The notes: generated by a model from the letters alone, not told the origin. A stretch of 64,000 nt of DNA from Pseudomonas eucalypticola (GCF_013374995.1 NZ_CP056030.1:1644501-1708500), one strand, 5' to 3'. Positions 1-8,543 are shown, numbered from the stretch's first letter. Program-made: numbers and translations.

Positions 1-57
1 GCCTCGAAGATCAAGACCCAGGCTGTCAGCGCGATCATTGATCTGTACAACAACTGA
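1..57 (+). CDS. purF: Amidophosphoribosyltransferase, C-terminal end only
   Basis: Only the last 18 codons and the stop are inside the window; the frame runs in from the left edge and ends IIDLYNN. I assign it to PurF, which makes 5-phosphoribosylamine in purine synthesis, because metZ and an SDR follow as they do downstream of purF in Pseudomonas, and because a strong terminator follows at once. The tail itself carries no diagnostic motif, so the call rests on synteny. Confidence 0.6.
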   Translation, partial: ASKIKTQAVSAIIDLYNN

Positions 58-76
58 TCGATAGCCTTCGCTCAAG

Positions 77-110
77 CGCCCGGGCCTCTGCAAAGAGCCC
101 GGGCGTTTTT
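77..110 (+). terminator. Rho-independent terminator after purF
   Basis: A 9-bp perfect stem (CGCCCGGGC at 77-85, GCCCGGGCG at 97-105) with an 11-nt loop is followed directly by five T residues. It lies 20 bp after the purF stop and separates purF from metZ. Confidence 0.9.
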
Positions 111-116
111 GCTTGT

Positions 117-200
117 TCGACCGGGCGAAGCACGGGAGCGCCGCACTGCGCTGCAACGGCCCCCCCTCTGGCCTTTTCCTGAGCTTCGCCTGGTCCCACA
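117..200. repeat. Paired REP-like inverted repeat, family 1 (copy A)
   Basis: A left unit reading CCGGGCGAAGCACGGGA faces a right unit reading TTCCTGAGCTTCGCCTGGTCCCACA. The same unit (GGTCCCACA plus a GAAGCTCGGGAA core) recurs near 47.1 kb and 61.5 kb. Placement between purF and metZ, outside genes, fits a REP/BIME element. Confidence 0.65.
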
Positions 201-258
201 TGAATTTGGTAGACTCGTCACCCTGCGTTTTCTATCTATCAGCTTTAGGAGTAGCGGC

Positions 259-1473
259 ATGACACAGGAATGGGACGCCGGGCGACTGGACAGCGATCTG
301 GAAGGGGTCAGCTTCGACACCCTGGCCGTGCGCGCCGGTCAGCACCGCACGCCGGAAGGCGAACACAGCGACCCGCTGTTCTTCACTTCCAGCTACGTTT
401 TCCGCACCGCTGCCGATGCCGCGGCGCGGTTTGCCGGTGAAGTGCCGGGCAATGTCTATTCGCGCTACACCAACCCGACCGTGCGTTCCTTCGAAGAGCG
501 CATCGCCGCCCTGGAAGGCGCCGAGCAGGCTGTGGGCTTTGCCACCGGCATGGCGGCGATCACCGCCGTGGCCATGGGCCTGTGCAGCGCAGGCGACCAC
601 GTGCTGATCTCCCAGAGCGTGTTCGGCTCCACCATCAGCCTGTTCGACAAGTACTTCAAGCGCTTCGGTATTGAAGTGGAATACGTGCCGCTGGCCGACC
701 TGAAAGGGTGGGAAGCCGCTATCAAGCCCAACACCAAGCTGCTGTTCGTCGAGTCGCCGTCCAACCCGCTGGCCGAACTGGTGGATATCACGGCCCTGGC
801 CGAGATCGCCCATGCCAAGGGCACCCTGCTGGTGGTGGACAACTGCTTCAGCACCCCGGCATTGCAACAGCCGCTGAAACTGGGCGCCGACATTGTCGTG
901 CACTCGGCGACCAAGTTCATCGATGGCCAGGGCCGTTGCATGGGCGGCGTGGTCGCCGGCCGCGCCGAGCACATGAAGGAAATGGTCGGCGTGGTGCGTA
1001 CCGCCGGTGCGTCCCTCAGCCCGTTCAACGCCTGGATCTTCCTCAAGGGCCTGGAAACCCTGAACCTGCGCATGCGCGCCCATTGCGCCAGTGCCCAGGC
1101 CCTGGCCGAGTGGCTGGAGCAGCAGGATGGCATCGAGAAGGTGCACTACGCCGGGTTGCCCAGCCACCCGCAGCACGAACTGGCCAAGCGTCAGATGCGC
1201 GGCGGCTTCGGTGGCGTGGTCAGCTTCGAGGTGAAGGGGGGCAAGGAGGGCGCCTGGCGCTTCATCGACGCCACACGCCTGATCTCCATCACTGCCAACC
1301 TGGGTGACAGCAAGACCACCATCACCCACCCTGGCACCACCTCCCACGGGCGCCTGTCGCCTGCCGAGCGTGAGGCGGCGGGTATCCGCGACAGCCTGAT
1401 CCGTGTCGCGGTAGGCCTGGAAGACGTCGGCGACCTGCAAGCCGACCTCGCGCGCGGCCTGGCGGCATTGTGA
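259..1473 (+). CDS. metZ: O-succinylhomoserine sulfhydrylase
   Basis: A 404-residue PLP enzyme of the Cys/Met metabolism family. It makes homocysteine from O-succinylhomoserine and sulfide in direct-sulfhydrylation methionine synthesis. The PLP lysine is K219 in [11 protein letters not shown], and the YSRYTNPT segment near the N terminus is the usual phosphate-contacting region. The start is the ATG at 259, preceded by TTTAGGAG; the open frame reaches further upstream to 109 but only through the REP-like repeat. The last bases overlap the start of the following SDR, so the two are probably one operon. Cystathionine gamma-synthase and beta-lyase belong to the same fold; the choice of MetZ rests on length and on the position after purF. 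Confidence 0.93.
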   Translation: MTQEWDAGRLDSDLEGVSFDTLAVRAGQHRTPEGEHSDPLFFTSSYVFRTAADAAARFAGEVPGNVYSRYTNPTVRSFEERIAALEGAEQAVGFATGMAAITAVAMGLCSAGDHVLISQSVFGSTISLFDKYFKRFGIEVEYVPLADLKGWEAAIKPNTKLLFVESPSNPLAELVDITALAEIAHAKGTLLVVDNCFSTPALQQPLKLGADIVVHSATKFIDGQGRCMGGVVAGRAEHMKEMVGVVRTAGASLSPFNAWIFLKGLETLNLRMRAHCASAQALAEWLEQQDGIEKVHYAGLPSHPQHELAKRQMRGGFGGVVSFEVKGGKEGAWRFIDATRLISITANLGDSKTTITHPGTTSHGRLSPAEREAAGIRDSLIRVAVGLEDVGDLQADLARGLAAL

Positions 1474-2246
1474 TCGACTGGTCCACGAAAAGCGCCAGCC
1501 ACAACGGGCGGGTGGCGCTGGTCACCGGCGCGGCGCGGGGCATCGGCCTGGGCATCGCTGCCTGGCTGATCGCCGAGGGTTGGCAGGTGGTGCTCACCGA
1601 CCTCGACCGCGTGCGTGGGCCGAAAGTGGCCGGCGCCCTGGGCGAGAACGCGGTGTTCATCGCCATGGACGTGGCCGACGAGGCCCAGGTGAAAGCCGGC
1701 GTGGCCCAGGTACTGGGCCAGTTCGGCCGGCTGGACGCGCTGGTCTGCAATGCAGCCATCACCGACCCGCACAATGCCACGCTGGAGACGCTGGCGCTGG
1801 AGAAATGGAACCGGGTACTGGCGGTGAACCTGGGCGGGCCGATGTTGCTGGCCAAGCATTGCGCGCCCTACCTGCGCGCCCACTGTGGGGCCATCGTCAA
1901 CCTGGCCTCGACACGGGCGCGTCAGTCCGAAGCCGACACCGAGGCCTACGCGGCCAGCAAGGGCGGCCTGGTGGCCCTGACCCACGCCCTGGCCATCAGC
2001 CTGGGGCCGGAGATCCGGGTCAATGCCGTGAGCCCGGGCTGGATCGATGCCCGCGACCCCTCCGAGCGCCGCGCCGCACCCCTGAGCGATGCCGACCATG
2101 CCCAGCACCCCACCGGGCGCGTGGGCACGGTCGACGATGTCGCGGCATTGGTAGCCTGGCTGCTGTCGCGCAACGCCGGTTTCGTCACCGGGCAGGAGTT
2201 CGTGGTGGATGGCGGCATGACCCGCAAGATGATCTACCAGGAATAA
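1470..2246 (+). CDS. Short-chain dehydrogenase/reductase
   Basis: A 258-residue classical SDR. The cofactor loop TGAARGIG lies at residues 19-26, the NNAA-like segment appears as CNAAIT, and the catalytic pair is Y160/K164 in YAASK. The C terminus ends [13 protein letters not shown], the normal SDR closing segment. The GTG start overlaps the metZ stop by 4 bases (GTGA), so it is translationally coupled to metZ. The substrate cannot be read from the sequence. In Pseudomonas this SDR regularly follows metZ, but I know of no assigned role in methionine synthesis. Confidence 0.88.
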   Translation: MIDWSTKSASHNGRVALVTGAARGIGLGIAAWLIAEGWQVVLTDLDRVRGPKVAGALGENAVFIAMDVADEAQVKAGVAQVLGQFGRLDALVCNAAITDPHNATLETLALEKWNRVLAVNLGGPMLLAKHCAPYLRAHCGAIVNLASTRARQSEADTEAYAASKGGLVALTHALAISLGPEIRVNAVSPGWIDARDPSERRAAPLSDADHAQHPTGRVGTVDDVAALVAWLLSRNAGFVTGQEFVVDGGMTRKMIYQE

Positions 2247-2350
2247 CGGGGCCGGGGGCGTACTTGACGCGGCGAGGTCCGCCGCGACGGGTCAGCCCCA
2301 GGCCTTGGCGTCGCGGCAGTGACTCTTTCGAAAAAACTTCAATAAAGTTA

Positions 2351-2379
2351 TTGACTTACCTTCGATAGCTGCGTAAAGT
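2351..2379 (+). promoter_or_regulatory. Sigma70-type promoter of the tRNA operon
   Basis: TTGACT (2351-2356), a 17-bp spacer, then TAAAGT (2374-2379). The -10 ends 22 bp before the mature tRNA-Val. The surroundings are AT-rich compared with the neighbouring genes. Confidence 0.7.
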
Positions 2380-2401
2380 TCGCGTCATTGGAGAGGCAAG
2401 C

Positions 2402-2477
2402 GGGTGATTAGCTCAGCTGGGAGAGCATCTGCCTTACAAGCAGAGGGTCGGCGGTTCGATCCCGTCATCACCCACCA
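2402..2477 (+). tRNA. tRNA-Val (anticodon TAC)
   Basis: 76 nt cloverleaf: acceptor GGGTGAT pairs with ATCACCC, D-loop AGCTCAGCTGGGAGAGC, anticodon loop CTTACAA giving TAC, T-loop GGTTCGATCC, and an encoded CCA. First gene of a three-tRNA operon. Confidence 0.97.
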
Positions 2478-2537
2478 CTCTGATCCTCTTCTTCCCAAGA
2501 GGGGAAGCCTTGTTACTGAGAAGGCATCCAGCACTGC

Positions 2538-2614
2538 GCAGCGGTAGTTCAGTCGGTTAGAATACCGGCCTGTCACGCCGGGGGTCGCGGGTTCGAGTCC
2601 CGTCCGCTGCGCCA
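2538..2614 (+). tRNA. tRNA-Asp (anticodon GTC), copy 1
   Basis: 77 nt: acceptor GCAGCGG pairs with CCGCTGC, anticodon loop CTGTCAC giving GTC, T-loop GGTTCGAGTCC, encoded CCA. Lies 60 bp after tRNA-Val. Confidence 0.97.
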
Positions 2615-2708
2615 TTTTCACCTGATTCGGCCATGCCGGGTCAGAGATCGATAAACTCGAAAGTTTTCGGTCAGCCCCGTTTCAACTGCACGCAAGTGCA
2701 AGCGATAC

Positions 2709-2785
2709 GCAGCGGTAGTTCAGTCGGTTAGAATACCGGCCTGTCACGCCGGGGGTCGCGGGTTCGAGTCCCGTCCGCTGCGCCA
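2709..2785 (+). tRNA. tRNA-Asp (anticodon GTC), copy 2
   Basis: Identical over 77 nt to the copy at 2538-2614, from which it is separated by 94 bp of unrelated spacer. This is a tandem duplication and is followed by the operon terminator. Confidence 0.97.
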
Positions 2786-2825
2786 TACAAAGCTTCGAGG
2801 CCCTTGAACTCCTTGAAGCACAGAG

Positions 2826-2851
2826 AAAGCGACCTTCGGGTCGCTTTTTTT
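2826..2851 (+). terminator. Rho-independent terminator of the tRNA operon
   Basis: AGCGACC (2828-2834), TTCG tetraloop, GGTCGCT (2839-2845), then a run of T. Textbook form. Confidence 0.93.
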
Positions 2852-2896
2852 GTGCCTGCGATTTTATCCGTCCCCTTGGTGGGGCGCCCTTGGCGA

Positions 2897-2919
2897 GCGG
2901 GCCTGATCAACAGGCCCGC
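2897..2919. terminator. Hairpin between the tRNA operon and the TonB receptor
   Basis: A perfect 9-bp stem, GCGGGCCTG / CAGGCCCGC, with a 5-nt loop. It sits 15 bp past the stop of the receptor gene (minus strand) and has no T run, so a role in ending the receptor transcript is inferred only. Confidence 0.45.
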
Positions 2920-2933
2920 GTGCAGCAGGTGAA

Positions 2934-5042
2934 TCAGTACTTCCAGCTGACCGACGCCGTGACGTTGCGCGGGGCGCCATAGTTGCTGGCGGTGCCGCTG
3001 TACAGCGACAGCAGGTATTTACGGTCGGTGATGTTGTTGACGTTCAACGACGTGCTCCAGTGGCTGTCGATGTCGTAGCTGGCCATCAGGTCGACCAGGC
3101 CATAGGCGTTCTGGCGGATGTCGCTGTACGAGGTGTTCTGCACAGCGCTCTGCCAGCTTACACGAGTACCGACACGTGCCTGTGGCAAGCCTGGCAGGCG
3201 GTAGGTGGCCATGGCGTGGACGCTGTGAGTCGGTACGTATTTGCGGGCTGTGTCGCCGTCGGCATCTTCGATGTGCACGTAGGTGTAACCCGCCAGCACG
3301 TCCAGCCCAGGCAGCGCCTCGCCGGATGCCTCCAGTTCCACCCCGCGGCTGCGGTAGTCGGCGGTGGCGTAGCGATACTGGCCGTTTTCGAACACGTAGT
3401 TGCTGGTGTCGACGACGTTGTCTTGCTTGGTCTTGAACACCGCTGCCTGCAGCTTCAGGCGGTTGTCCATCACGGTACCTTTCACGCCGGCTTCCAGGCT
3501 CTTGCCTTCCAGCGGGGCAACCACTTTGCCATCCAGGCCGACGGTTGCGTATTGCGGATTGAAGATTTGGGTCCAGCTGGTGTAGACGCTCCACTGCGGG
3601 TTCAGGTCGTAGACCAGGCCGGTGTAGGGCGTGACCTTGCCGTGTACGCGCAGGTAGTGATCGGAGCCGTAGTCGTTGCCTGAGCCGTCGGTGCTGAGCA
3701 TGCGCGCACCGGCAATCCAGTGCAGGTCATCGGCCAGGCTGAAGCGTGCGCCAACGAATGCACTTTTTTGCGTGTCGACGAAATTCTGCGCGCCAGCATC
3801 GCTGGTGTACGTGAAGTCCGGCTCCGGCATGTTGCCGGCCAGGAGTTGAGAGTACGAGGTATCGAAATAATTGGCGTCGGCCGCGTCGTATTCACGGGCC
3901 TTTTGGTGGGTGCGACCGTAGCTCACGCCGAACGTCAGTTCGTGTTCGCGGCCAAACAGGCTGAACGGGCCGGATGCTTTCGCTTCACCCACCATTTCGT
4001 GAGCCTTGCTGCTGGTCTGCCCGGCATACACGGTGGCGTCGTCGTCAATCACCGATCCAACGTACAGCATGCTGGTGTTCTGGTATTCGGTGGTGCCGGT
4101 CGCGGTGACGGTACCGCTCCAGCCGTTGCCGAAGTCATGCTTGAGCTCGGCGAAGGCACGCTGGGTGTGCATGTTCCAGTAGGTCCACGGCTGGCCTACG
4201 CTGGTGCTGCGGCCGCTGTAGTGGATAGGGGTGTTGTTTTCGTCCACCAGCGGCAGGTTACCCCAACTGCTGCCATTGGAATCGCTGTTGTGCTGCGAGA
4301 AACCGACCGTCAGGGTGTCTGCATCCGTGAGGTCGAATGCCAGCAAGCCGGCCGCCACGTTGCGTTCGTGGCTGTAGCGGTCGAGGTAGGAGTTGCCCTT
4401 GTCATGGGCATAGATGAAGCGCCCGCGCACGTTGCCGGTGGGCGTCAGCGGCCCGGACACGTCAACGTCCACGCGGCGTTCGTCCCAGGAGCCGACGCTG
4501 GTGTCGATCTGCGCCTGGAAGGTGTCGGTGGGGCGTTTGCGAACGAAGTTGACGGTGGCCGAGGGGTTGCCCGTGCCGCTCATCAAGCCATTGGCGCCGT
4601 GCAGCACATCCACCTGCTCGAATTCGGCCATGTCCTGCTCGCCGACCAGCAAGGTCTGGGCGAAGGGCATGCCCATGCCGTCGTATTCGAAGGTACCGAT
4701 GTCGAACCCGCGCGACGTGAACTCAGTGCGGTCAGTCTCCGACTGCTCGACGGTGACCGACGGTGCGGAGCGCAAGGCATCCTTGATGCCGTTGATCTTG
4801 TAGTCATCCATCTGGTCGCGGGTGATGGTGGTGATCGCCTGGGGCGTTTCCTTGTCGGTCAGCCCCAACTTCGTGGTACTGGTAGCCGGTTGTCCCTTGT
4901 AACCTTGTGTTTGCGCTTCATCCTGAAGGGCATTGTCCTGGATCTGCGTGGACGGCAGGGTGATCGTGTCAGCAGCATGGACGACAGGGAGGGCGCAGCA
5001 GGCGCCGACCAGCAGCAGGCTGGCAGGGAGGTGACGGCTCAA
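2934..5042 (-). CDS. TonB-dependent siderophore receptor
   Basis: A 702-residue outer-membrane receptor for a ferric siderophore. Residues 1-24 form a signal peptide ending VHA. The plug domain follows, with the typical DALRSAPSV and SRGFDIGTFEYDGM segments around residues 80-125 and the NGLMSGTGNPSATVN turn after it. The rest is a 22-strand barrel ending in the aromatic SWKY. There is no N-terminal signalling extension (the plug starts soon after the leader) and no sigma/anti-sigma pair beside it, so control is probably by Fur alone; a Fur-like site lies upstream at 5085-5103. It resembles the FhuE/FoxA class for hydroxamate siderophores, but the ligand cannot be read from sequence. It is likely a receptor for a foreign siderophore because no synthesis genes flank it. 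Confidence 0.92.
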   Translation of the reverse strand: MSRHLPASLLLVGACCALPVVHAADTITLPSTQIQDNALQDEAQTQGYKGQPATSTTKLGLTDKETPQAITTITRDQMDDYKINGIKDALRSAPSVTVEQSETDRTEFTSRGFDIGTFEYDGMGMPFAQTLLVGEQDMAEFEQVDVLHGANGLMSGTGNPSATVNFVRKRPTDTFQAQIDTSVGSWDERRVDVDVSGPLTPTGNVRGRFIYAHDKGNSYLDRYSHERNVAAGLLAFDLTDADTLTVGFSQHNSDSNGSSWGNLPLVDENNTPIHYSGRSTSVGQPWTYWNMHTQRAFAELKHDFGNGWSGTVTATGTTEYQNTSMLYVGSVIDDDATVYAGQTSSKAHEMVGEAKASGPFSLFGREHELTFGVSYGRTHQKAREYDAADANYFDTSYSQLLAGNMPEPDFTYTSDAGAQNFVDTQKSAFVGARFSLADDLHWIAGARMLSTDGSGNDYGSDHYLRVHGKVTPYTGLVYDLNPQWSVYTSWTQIFNPQYATVGLDGKVVAPLEGKSLEAGVKGTVMDNRLKLQAAVFKTKQDNVVDTSNYVFENGQYRYATADYRSRGVELEASGEALPGLDVLAGYTYVHIEDADGDTARKYVPTHSVHAMATYRLPGLPQARVGTRVSWQSAVQNTSYSDIRQNAYGLVDLMASYDIDSHWSTSLNVNNITDRKYLLSLYSGTASNYGAPRNVTASVSWKY

Positions 5043-5084
5043 GGGAGTGCTTCCTGGTGGTTGTCAGTAACTCTGAATACGAGT

Positions 5085-5103
5085 GTTAATGAGAAACGGA
5101 ATC
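5085..5103 (-). promoter_or_regulatory. Candidate Fur box upstream of the TonB receptor
   Basis: GTTAATGAGAAACGGAATC matches the 19-bp Fur consensus at 13 of 19 positions, with the AATGA.AA half preserved. It lies 42 bp before the receptor start in an AT-rich promoter segment. Confidence 0.45.
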
Positions 5104-5272
5104 AGATACTAGCAACGCTTTGACGCTTTTTTCACATTCTTTTACAAAATGCCATCAGTATTTTTGTAATAAGGTGGATACACGGTGCTTGTCATGCATA
5201 TTGCGCATGGCAATGCGTGGGCTCATGCGCTGGGCGCTGGGCGCGAATTAGGAAGGCATGGGTTGCAAGCCG

Positions 5273-5299
5273 CCGCCAGGCCGTGACGAGGCCTGGCGG
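5273..5299. terminator. Hairpin downstream of the DUF799 lipoprotein gene
   Basis: A perfect 10-bp stem, CCGCCAGGCC / GGCCTGGCGG, with a 7-nt loop. It lies 35 bp beyond the DUF799 stop (minus strand) and upstream of the receptor promoter, a plausible end for the lipoprotein operon. No T tract is present. Confidence 0.5.
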
Positions 5300-5333
5300 T
5301 GCTGATTGCCTGTGCGCAGGCAAAGAGGGGGGA

Positions 5334-5993
5334 TCAGTCCGTGCCGTACTTGGGCGATCGTGGACCATACAGCAGGGCGTTGGGGTGCCCGGCCGAGAGC
5401 AGCCGGGCGCTGGTCAACCCGGCGATCGGGTAACCGGCGTCGGTGCTGCTGTTGATGATCTGCTTGACCGCCGCCGTGATCAGCATGCCGATGATGCCGC
5501 CGCCGCTGTTGTTCTGGCCTTCTTCGCTGGAAGCGCTGGCCAGGCCGGTCCACAGGGTGGTGCCGGTCTTGAGGTCGACCAAGCTCGCGCTGGCGGTGAC
5601 GATGGTGGCACTGCTGAGCACCATGTACTTGGTACCGTAGTCAGTCACTTTCACGTACAGCGCTGCGTCGGCACCGAAGATCGAGCGCAGCTTCGCGGCG
5701 GGCACCTGGCTGATCTCGGCCGCGTTGTTCAGGCCGTTCTGCTTGAAGGTCTCGTCCACCAATGCCACGGGCATCACGTAGTAGCCGGCCTCTGCCAACG
5801 GGAAGGTCACCTGGCTCATCATGCTGTAGGTGGCCGTGACGTCCGGCGATTCATTGACCGGCGGCAGGACCAGGATCGAGTGCGGGCGCGCGGCCTTGAA
5901 GGCGGTGTAATCGAGGTTTTTCGCCGGCCCGGCGCAACCGCCCAGCAGGGCGAGGGCCAGAAGTGCGACGGTGGGTTTGAACAGGCGCAGCAT
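5334..5993 (-). CDS. DUF799/GNA1162-family lipoprotein
   Basis: 219 residues with a lipoprotein signal (hydrophobic core, then LGGC lipobox, Cys20). The body resembles the DUF799 family typified by neisserial GNA1162: the HSILVLPPVNESPDV segment and a C-terminal domain containing the glycine-rich GGGIIGMLITAAVKQI stretch. It is the last gene of a three-gene set; its start overlaps the stop of the DUF4810 gene by one base. Members are predicted outer-membrane lipoproteins found with CsgG-like partners. No enzymatic motif is visible and the function is unknown. Confidence 0.82.
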   Translation of the reverse strand: MLRLFKPTVALLALALLGGCAGPAKNLDYTAFKAARPHSILVLPPVNESPDVTATYSMMSQVTFPLAEAGYYVMPVALVDETFKQNGLNNAAEISQVPAAKLRSIFGADAALYVKVTDYGTKYMVLSSATIVTASASLVDLKTGTTLWTGLASASSEEGQNNSGGGIIGMLITAAVKQIINSSTDAGYPIAGLTSARLLSAGHPNALLYGPRSPKYGTD

Positions 5994-6364
5994 TATTGGT
6001 TCGCTCCGTGCGTGGCGTTCTTGATCAGGAAGTCCATGTAGGCGCCGGACTCAGGGAACAGGGCCTTTTCCTGTTCGAACTGCTGAACCATCTGCCCGTT
6101 TTTTCCCAAGCTCGAATACAGCAACCCCAGTTGGGCATGGTAGCCAGGGGGTGGCGTGCCGTTCTTGGCGCGGATCTTTTCCAGGTCAGCTTCCAGGGCC
6201 AACGCCTGTTGTTCCTTGGATTCGCCCTTGAAGTACTCGTGTACCTGGCCCTGGTAGCCTTCCCACTGGTAAAGGGTCTTGGGCTGCTGCGCGCAACCGG
6301 CCAGCACGGTGCCGGCGATGAGAGTAATGGCCAGCCCGAAGCGTGGCGTGAAGGTGTTGCCCAT
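5993..6364 (-). CDS. DUF4810-family lipoprotein
   Basis: 123 residues with a lipobox LAGC (Cys23). The mature part, starting QQPKTLYQWEGYQGQVHEYFKG, matches my memory of the DUF4810 family. It is short, helical and rich in Glu/Gln/Lys, with a C-terminal SGAYMDFLIKN segment. It is encoded between the CsgG-like gene (40 bp upstream) and the DUF799 gene (one-base overlap), so the three are probably co-translated. Likely a small periplasmic accessory subunit of the same complex (inference). Confidence 0.8.
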   Translation of the reverse strand: MGNTFTPRFGLAITLIAGTVLAGCAQQPKTLYQWEGYQGQVHEYFKGESKEQQALALEADLEKIRAKNGTPPPGYHAQLGLLYSSLGKNGQMVQQFEQEKALFPESGAYMDFLIKNATHGANQ

Positions 6365-6404
6365 GACGAATGATGCTCCCTGTCAATGTTTGCCGAAGAA
6401 CGCC

Positions 6405-7088
6405 TCAGGGGCGGGTGGGTTGCCAGCTGCCGTTGTCGACGGCTTCAACCAGGCGGTTGACGGCTTCGCGCATGGCCAGGTCCAGGACCTTGCCGTTGAG
6501 GGTCGAGTCATAGCTGGCGGTCCCGCCAAAGCCGATCACTTCGCGGTTGGACAGGGCGTATTCGCCCGCGCCCTGGGTGGAATACACCACTTCGGAGGTG
6601 CTGATGTTGACGATGTTCAACGCCACCTTGGCGTAAGCGATCTGGGTCTTGCCGCGGCCCAGGATGCCGAACAGCTGGTGGTCGCCCACTTCCTTGCGGC
6701 CGAACTCGGTCACGTCGCCGGTCACGACATAGTCGGCGCCCTTGAGCCGCTGGGCCTGGCCCTTGATGGCCGCTTCCTGGGCGATCTCGCCCATGTTGTC
6801 GCGGTCCAGCACATTGAAGCGGTTGGTCTGCTGCAGGTGGGTGATCAACACCGTCTTGGCCTGGCTGCCGAGCCGGTCGATGCCGTCGGAGAAGATGCCG
6901 CGCATGTAGCTGGAGCGGTTGTCGAACTTGCCCACCGCAATCGGCGAACGGGGGCCCGCATACGGGCGCCCGGCGCTTTCCACCTTGGCCACGCTCAGGG
7001 CCTGGGAGCTTTCAGTGGCGCAACCACCGGTCAGAGTAAGTGTCAGGGCGGCAAGGCTCAGGCACAGGCCACGAGTAACAATTTTCAA
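6405..7088 (-). CDS. CsgG/HfaB-family lipoprotein (outer-membrane pore-like)
   Basis: 227 residues from a TTG start at 7088, which has an AGGAG ribosome site 7 bases away. The frame is open to 7202, but that extension puts a charged stretch before the signal peptide and has no ribosome site. A lipobox TGGC (Cys19) follows the hydrophobic core. The mature region shows CsgG-family features: IAVGKFDNRSSYMRG, GSQAKTVLITHLQQTNRFNVLDR and GADYVVTGDVTEFGR. CsgG itself forms the curli export pore, but no curli subunit or other csg gene is nearby. Here it is paired with DUF4810 and DUF799 lipoproteins, an arrangement seen in other Gram-negatives. The cargo is unknown. Confidence 0.85.
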   Translation of the reverse strand: MKIVTRGLCLSLAALTLTLTGGCATESSQALSVAKVESAGRPYAGPRSPIAVGKFDNRSSYMRGIFSDGIDRLGSQAKTVLITHLQQTNRFNVLDRDNMGEIAQEAAIKGQAQRLKGADYVVTGDVTEFGRKEVGDHQLFGILGRGKTQIAYAKVALNIVNISTSEVVYSTQGAGEYALSNREVIGFGGTASYDSTLNGKVLDLAMREAVNRLVEAVDNGSWQPTRP

Positions 7089-7388
7089 ACGGTATCTCCT
7101 GATAAAAACATGATCTTCCTGAAGGCGTTGCAGCGCTATTTCCCTCGGCCCGCAGGAATTGGATGCGGTGCTGTCCGGTGTTTCGGAGGGAATGTGTATC
7201 AAAGGCGACGCATCCTACCGGGGTGGGCGACCGGTGTCATACGTCTTTACATCCAGGCCATGCGTCGAATGGAACTTTTACCGCGGCGCTGGTCGTAGTA
7301 GGGTTGCAGGTCGTCTAAAACTCATTTCACGCGCGTTGTCTCTCCGTTGTGAGGCACAATAGAGGCTGATTTTTGCCCAGGATTCGCA
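7089..7388. other. Divergent promoter region, CsgG-like / DUF2242
   Basis: 300 bp without a convincing gene between two outward-facing lipoprotein genes. It holds the AGGAG site for the TTG start at 7088 and AT-rich tracts near 7320-7390. I see no clear operator or hairpin. Confidence 0.5.
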
Positions 7389-8264
7389 ATGTATAAGTCA
7401 CTGAGCTTGAGTGCCCCGCGGTTGGGGTGTGCTTTGGCGTTTTCGCTGGCCGCCCTGAGCGGCTGTTCGTCGAACAAACCGGCCATGTACGAACACGAGG
7501 ATTTCTCGGATTCGGGCACCTACTCGCGCAACTATCCGGTCAGCGATTCCTCGTCCTGCGAGGCCGCCCGGCGTGCGCTGCTCAGCCAGGGCTATATCAT
7601 CACCAGCAGTGATCCCAAGCAGCTCAGTGGCCACAAAAGCTTCCAGCAGACGGGCGAAACCCACATGGAGATCAGCTTCAACGTCACCTGTGCGGCAGAT
7701 GGCAACGCCAACCAGACCTCGACCATGTTCGCCAACGCCCTGCAGGACCGGTACGCGCTGAAGAAAGTCAACAACTCCGCCAGCCTCGGGGTGGGTGTGC
7801 TGGGTTCGGTATCGATGCCCATTGGCTCCACCGACGACTCCATGGTCAAGGTGGCCAGCGAAACCGTGACCTCGGCCAAGTTCTATGACCGCTATTTCGC
7901 CCTCGTGGACACCTACCTGCCGGCCGAGGCGAAAAAGGCTGCGCACATTGTCGACAAGCCCAAGGCCGACCTGGGCGTGCCGGAGCCGAAGGCCGAGCCC
8001 AAGCCTGACGCCAAGGCCGACGAGAAACCACAGGCCACGGCCGAGGCCGCCAAGCCCGCCGAGCCAGTGGCCGCGGCCGCGCCGAGCCCAGCGCCAGCTG
8101 CCGCGACCCCGGAACCGGCCGCCACCCCCGCCCAAGGCTCGCAGCCAGTGACGCCGCCCGCTGAGGCCGCGCCTATCACCCCGGCACCGACCACCAGCGA
8201 CACCACCGCCCCTGCGGCTGCTACCCCGGCAGCCACTGAAACACCAGCGGCCACCACGCCGTAG
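7389..8264 (+). CDS. DUF2242-domain lipoprotein with Ala/Pro-rich tail
   Basis: 291 residues. A lipobox LSGC (Cys26) closes the signal peptide. Residues about 35-185 form the DUF2242 domain, with SCEAARRALLSQGY and a central glycine/serine segment SLGVGVLGSVSMP. From about residue 190 the protein becomes a low-complexity run of Ala, Pro, Lys, Glu and Thr (repeated PAA, PEP, TPA units) of about 100 residues. That resembles a periplasmic spacer or cell-wall-spanning linker. Other frames across this tail are also open because of its GC bias. Function unknown; monocistronic. Confidence 0.8.
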   Translation: MYKSLSLSAPRLGCALAFSLAALSGCSSNKPAMYEHEDFSDSGTYSRNYPVSDSSSCEAARRALLSQGYIITSSDPKQLSGHKSFQQTGETHMEISFNVTCAADGNANQTSTMFANALQDRYALKKVNNSASLGVGVLGSVSMPIGSTDDSMVKVASETVTSAKFYDRYFALVDTYLPAEAKKAAHIVDKPKADLGVPEPKAEPKPDAKADEKPQATAEAAKPAEPVAAAAPSPAPAAATPEPAATPAQGSQPVTPPAEAAPITPAPTTSDTTAPAAATPAATETPAATTP

Positions 8265-8271
8265 CCAACCC

Positions 8272-8350
8272 AGCTTGCCGGCGAACAATGCGACGCGGTC
8301 CCCCGGGCATACCGCGCTGCACGCTTGGCTGGCAAGCCAGTTCCCACACG
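8272..8350. repeat. REP-like palindromic element, family 2
   Basis: AGCTTGCCGGCGAA and GGCTGGCAAGCCAGTTCCCACA are inverted with respect to each other around a GC-rich centre. The form is that of P. putida-type REP/BIME units placed just after a gene. It differs from the family seen at 117, 47062 and 61447. Confidence 0.55.
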
Positions 8351-8456
8351 GGCTAAATCCCGCCAGTCCTCACTCGTTCCTGCTCTTGATCGGCGTCATT
8401 TTTTATTCACGGCCAGGCGCTATCCTGCCCTGACACCCAAAGAGAGGACATGAGCA

Positions 8457-8543
8457 ATGGATGAGTACCAGGAAGAACTGCTGGAATCGCGCGCGGTGGA
8501 ACTGGACCCGCTGGAACCCGCTGAAGACGCTACAGAGCTATAA
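8457..8543 (+). CDS. Small acidic hypothetical protein (28 residues)
   Basis: ATG at 8457 with AGAGAGGA 8 bases upstream, then 28 codons to TAA. The protein is very acidic (MDEYQEELLE start, DATEL end). It overlaps the end of the convergent AraC-type gene by 6 bp. The good ribosome site and the sharp compositional character favour a real small gene. I recall similar short acidic proteins in Pseudomonas but no function for them. Confidence 0.5.
   Translation: MDEYQEELLESRAVELDPLEPAEDATEL

Noticed and set aside
232..1440. 402-residue open frame opposite metZ
   Set aside because: Shadow of metZ; the real gene has a ribosome site and PLP motif.
2402..2785. tRNA genes as a possible integration site
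   Set aside because: No integrase, no partial tRNA duplicate and no phage-like gene nearby; the second tRNA-Asp is a complete gene.
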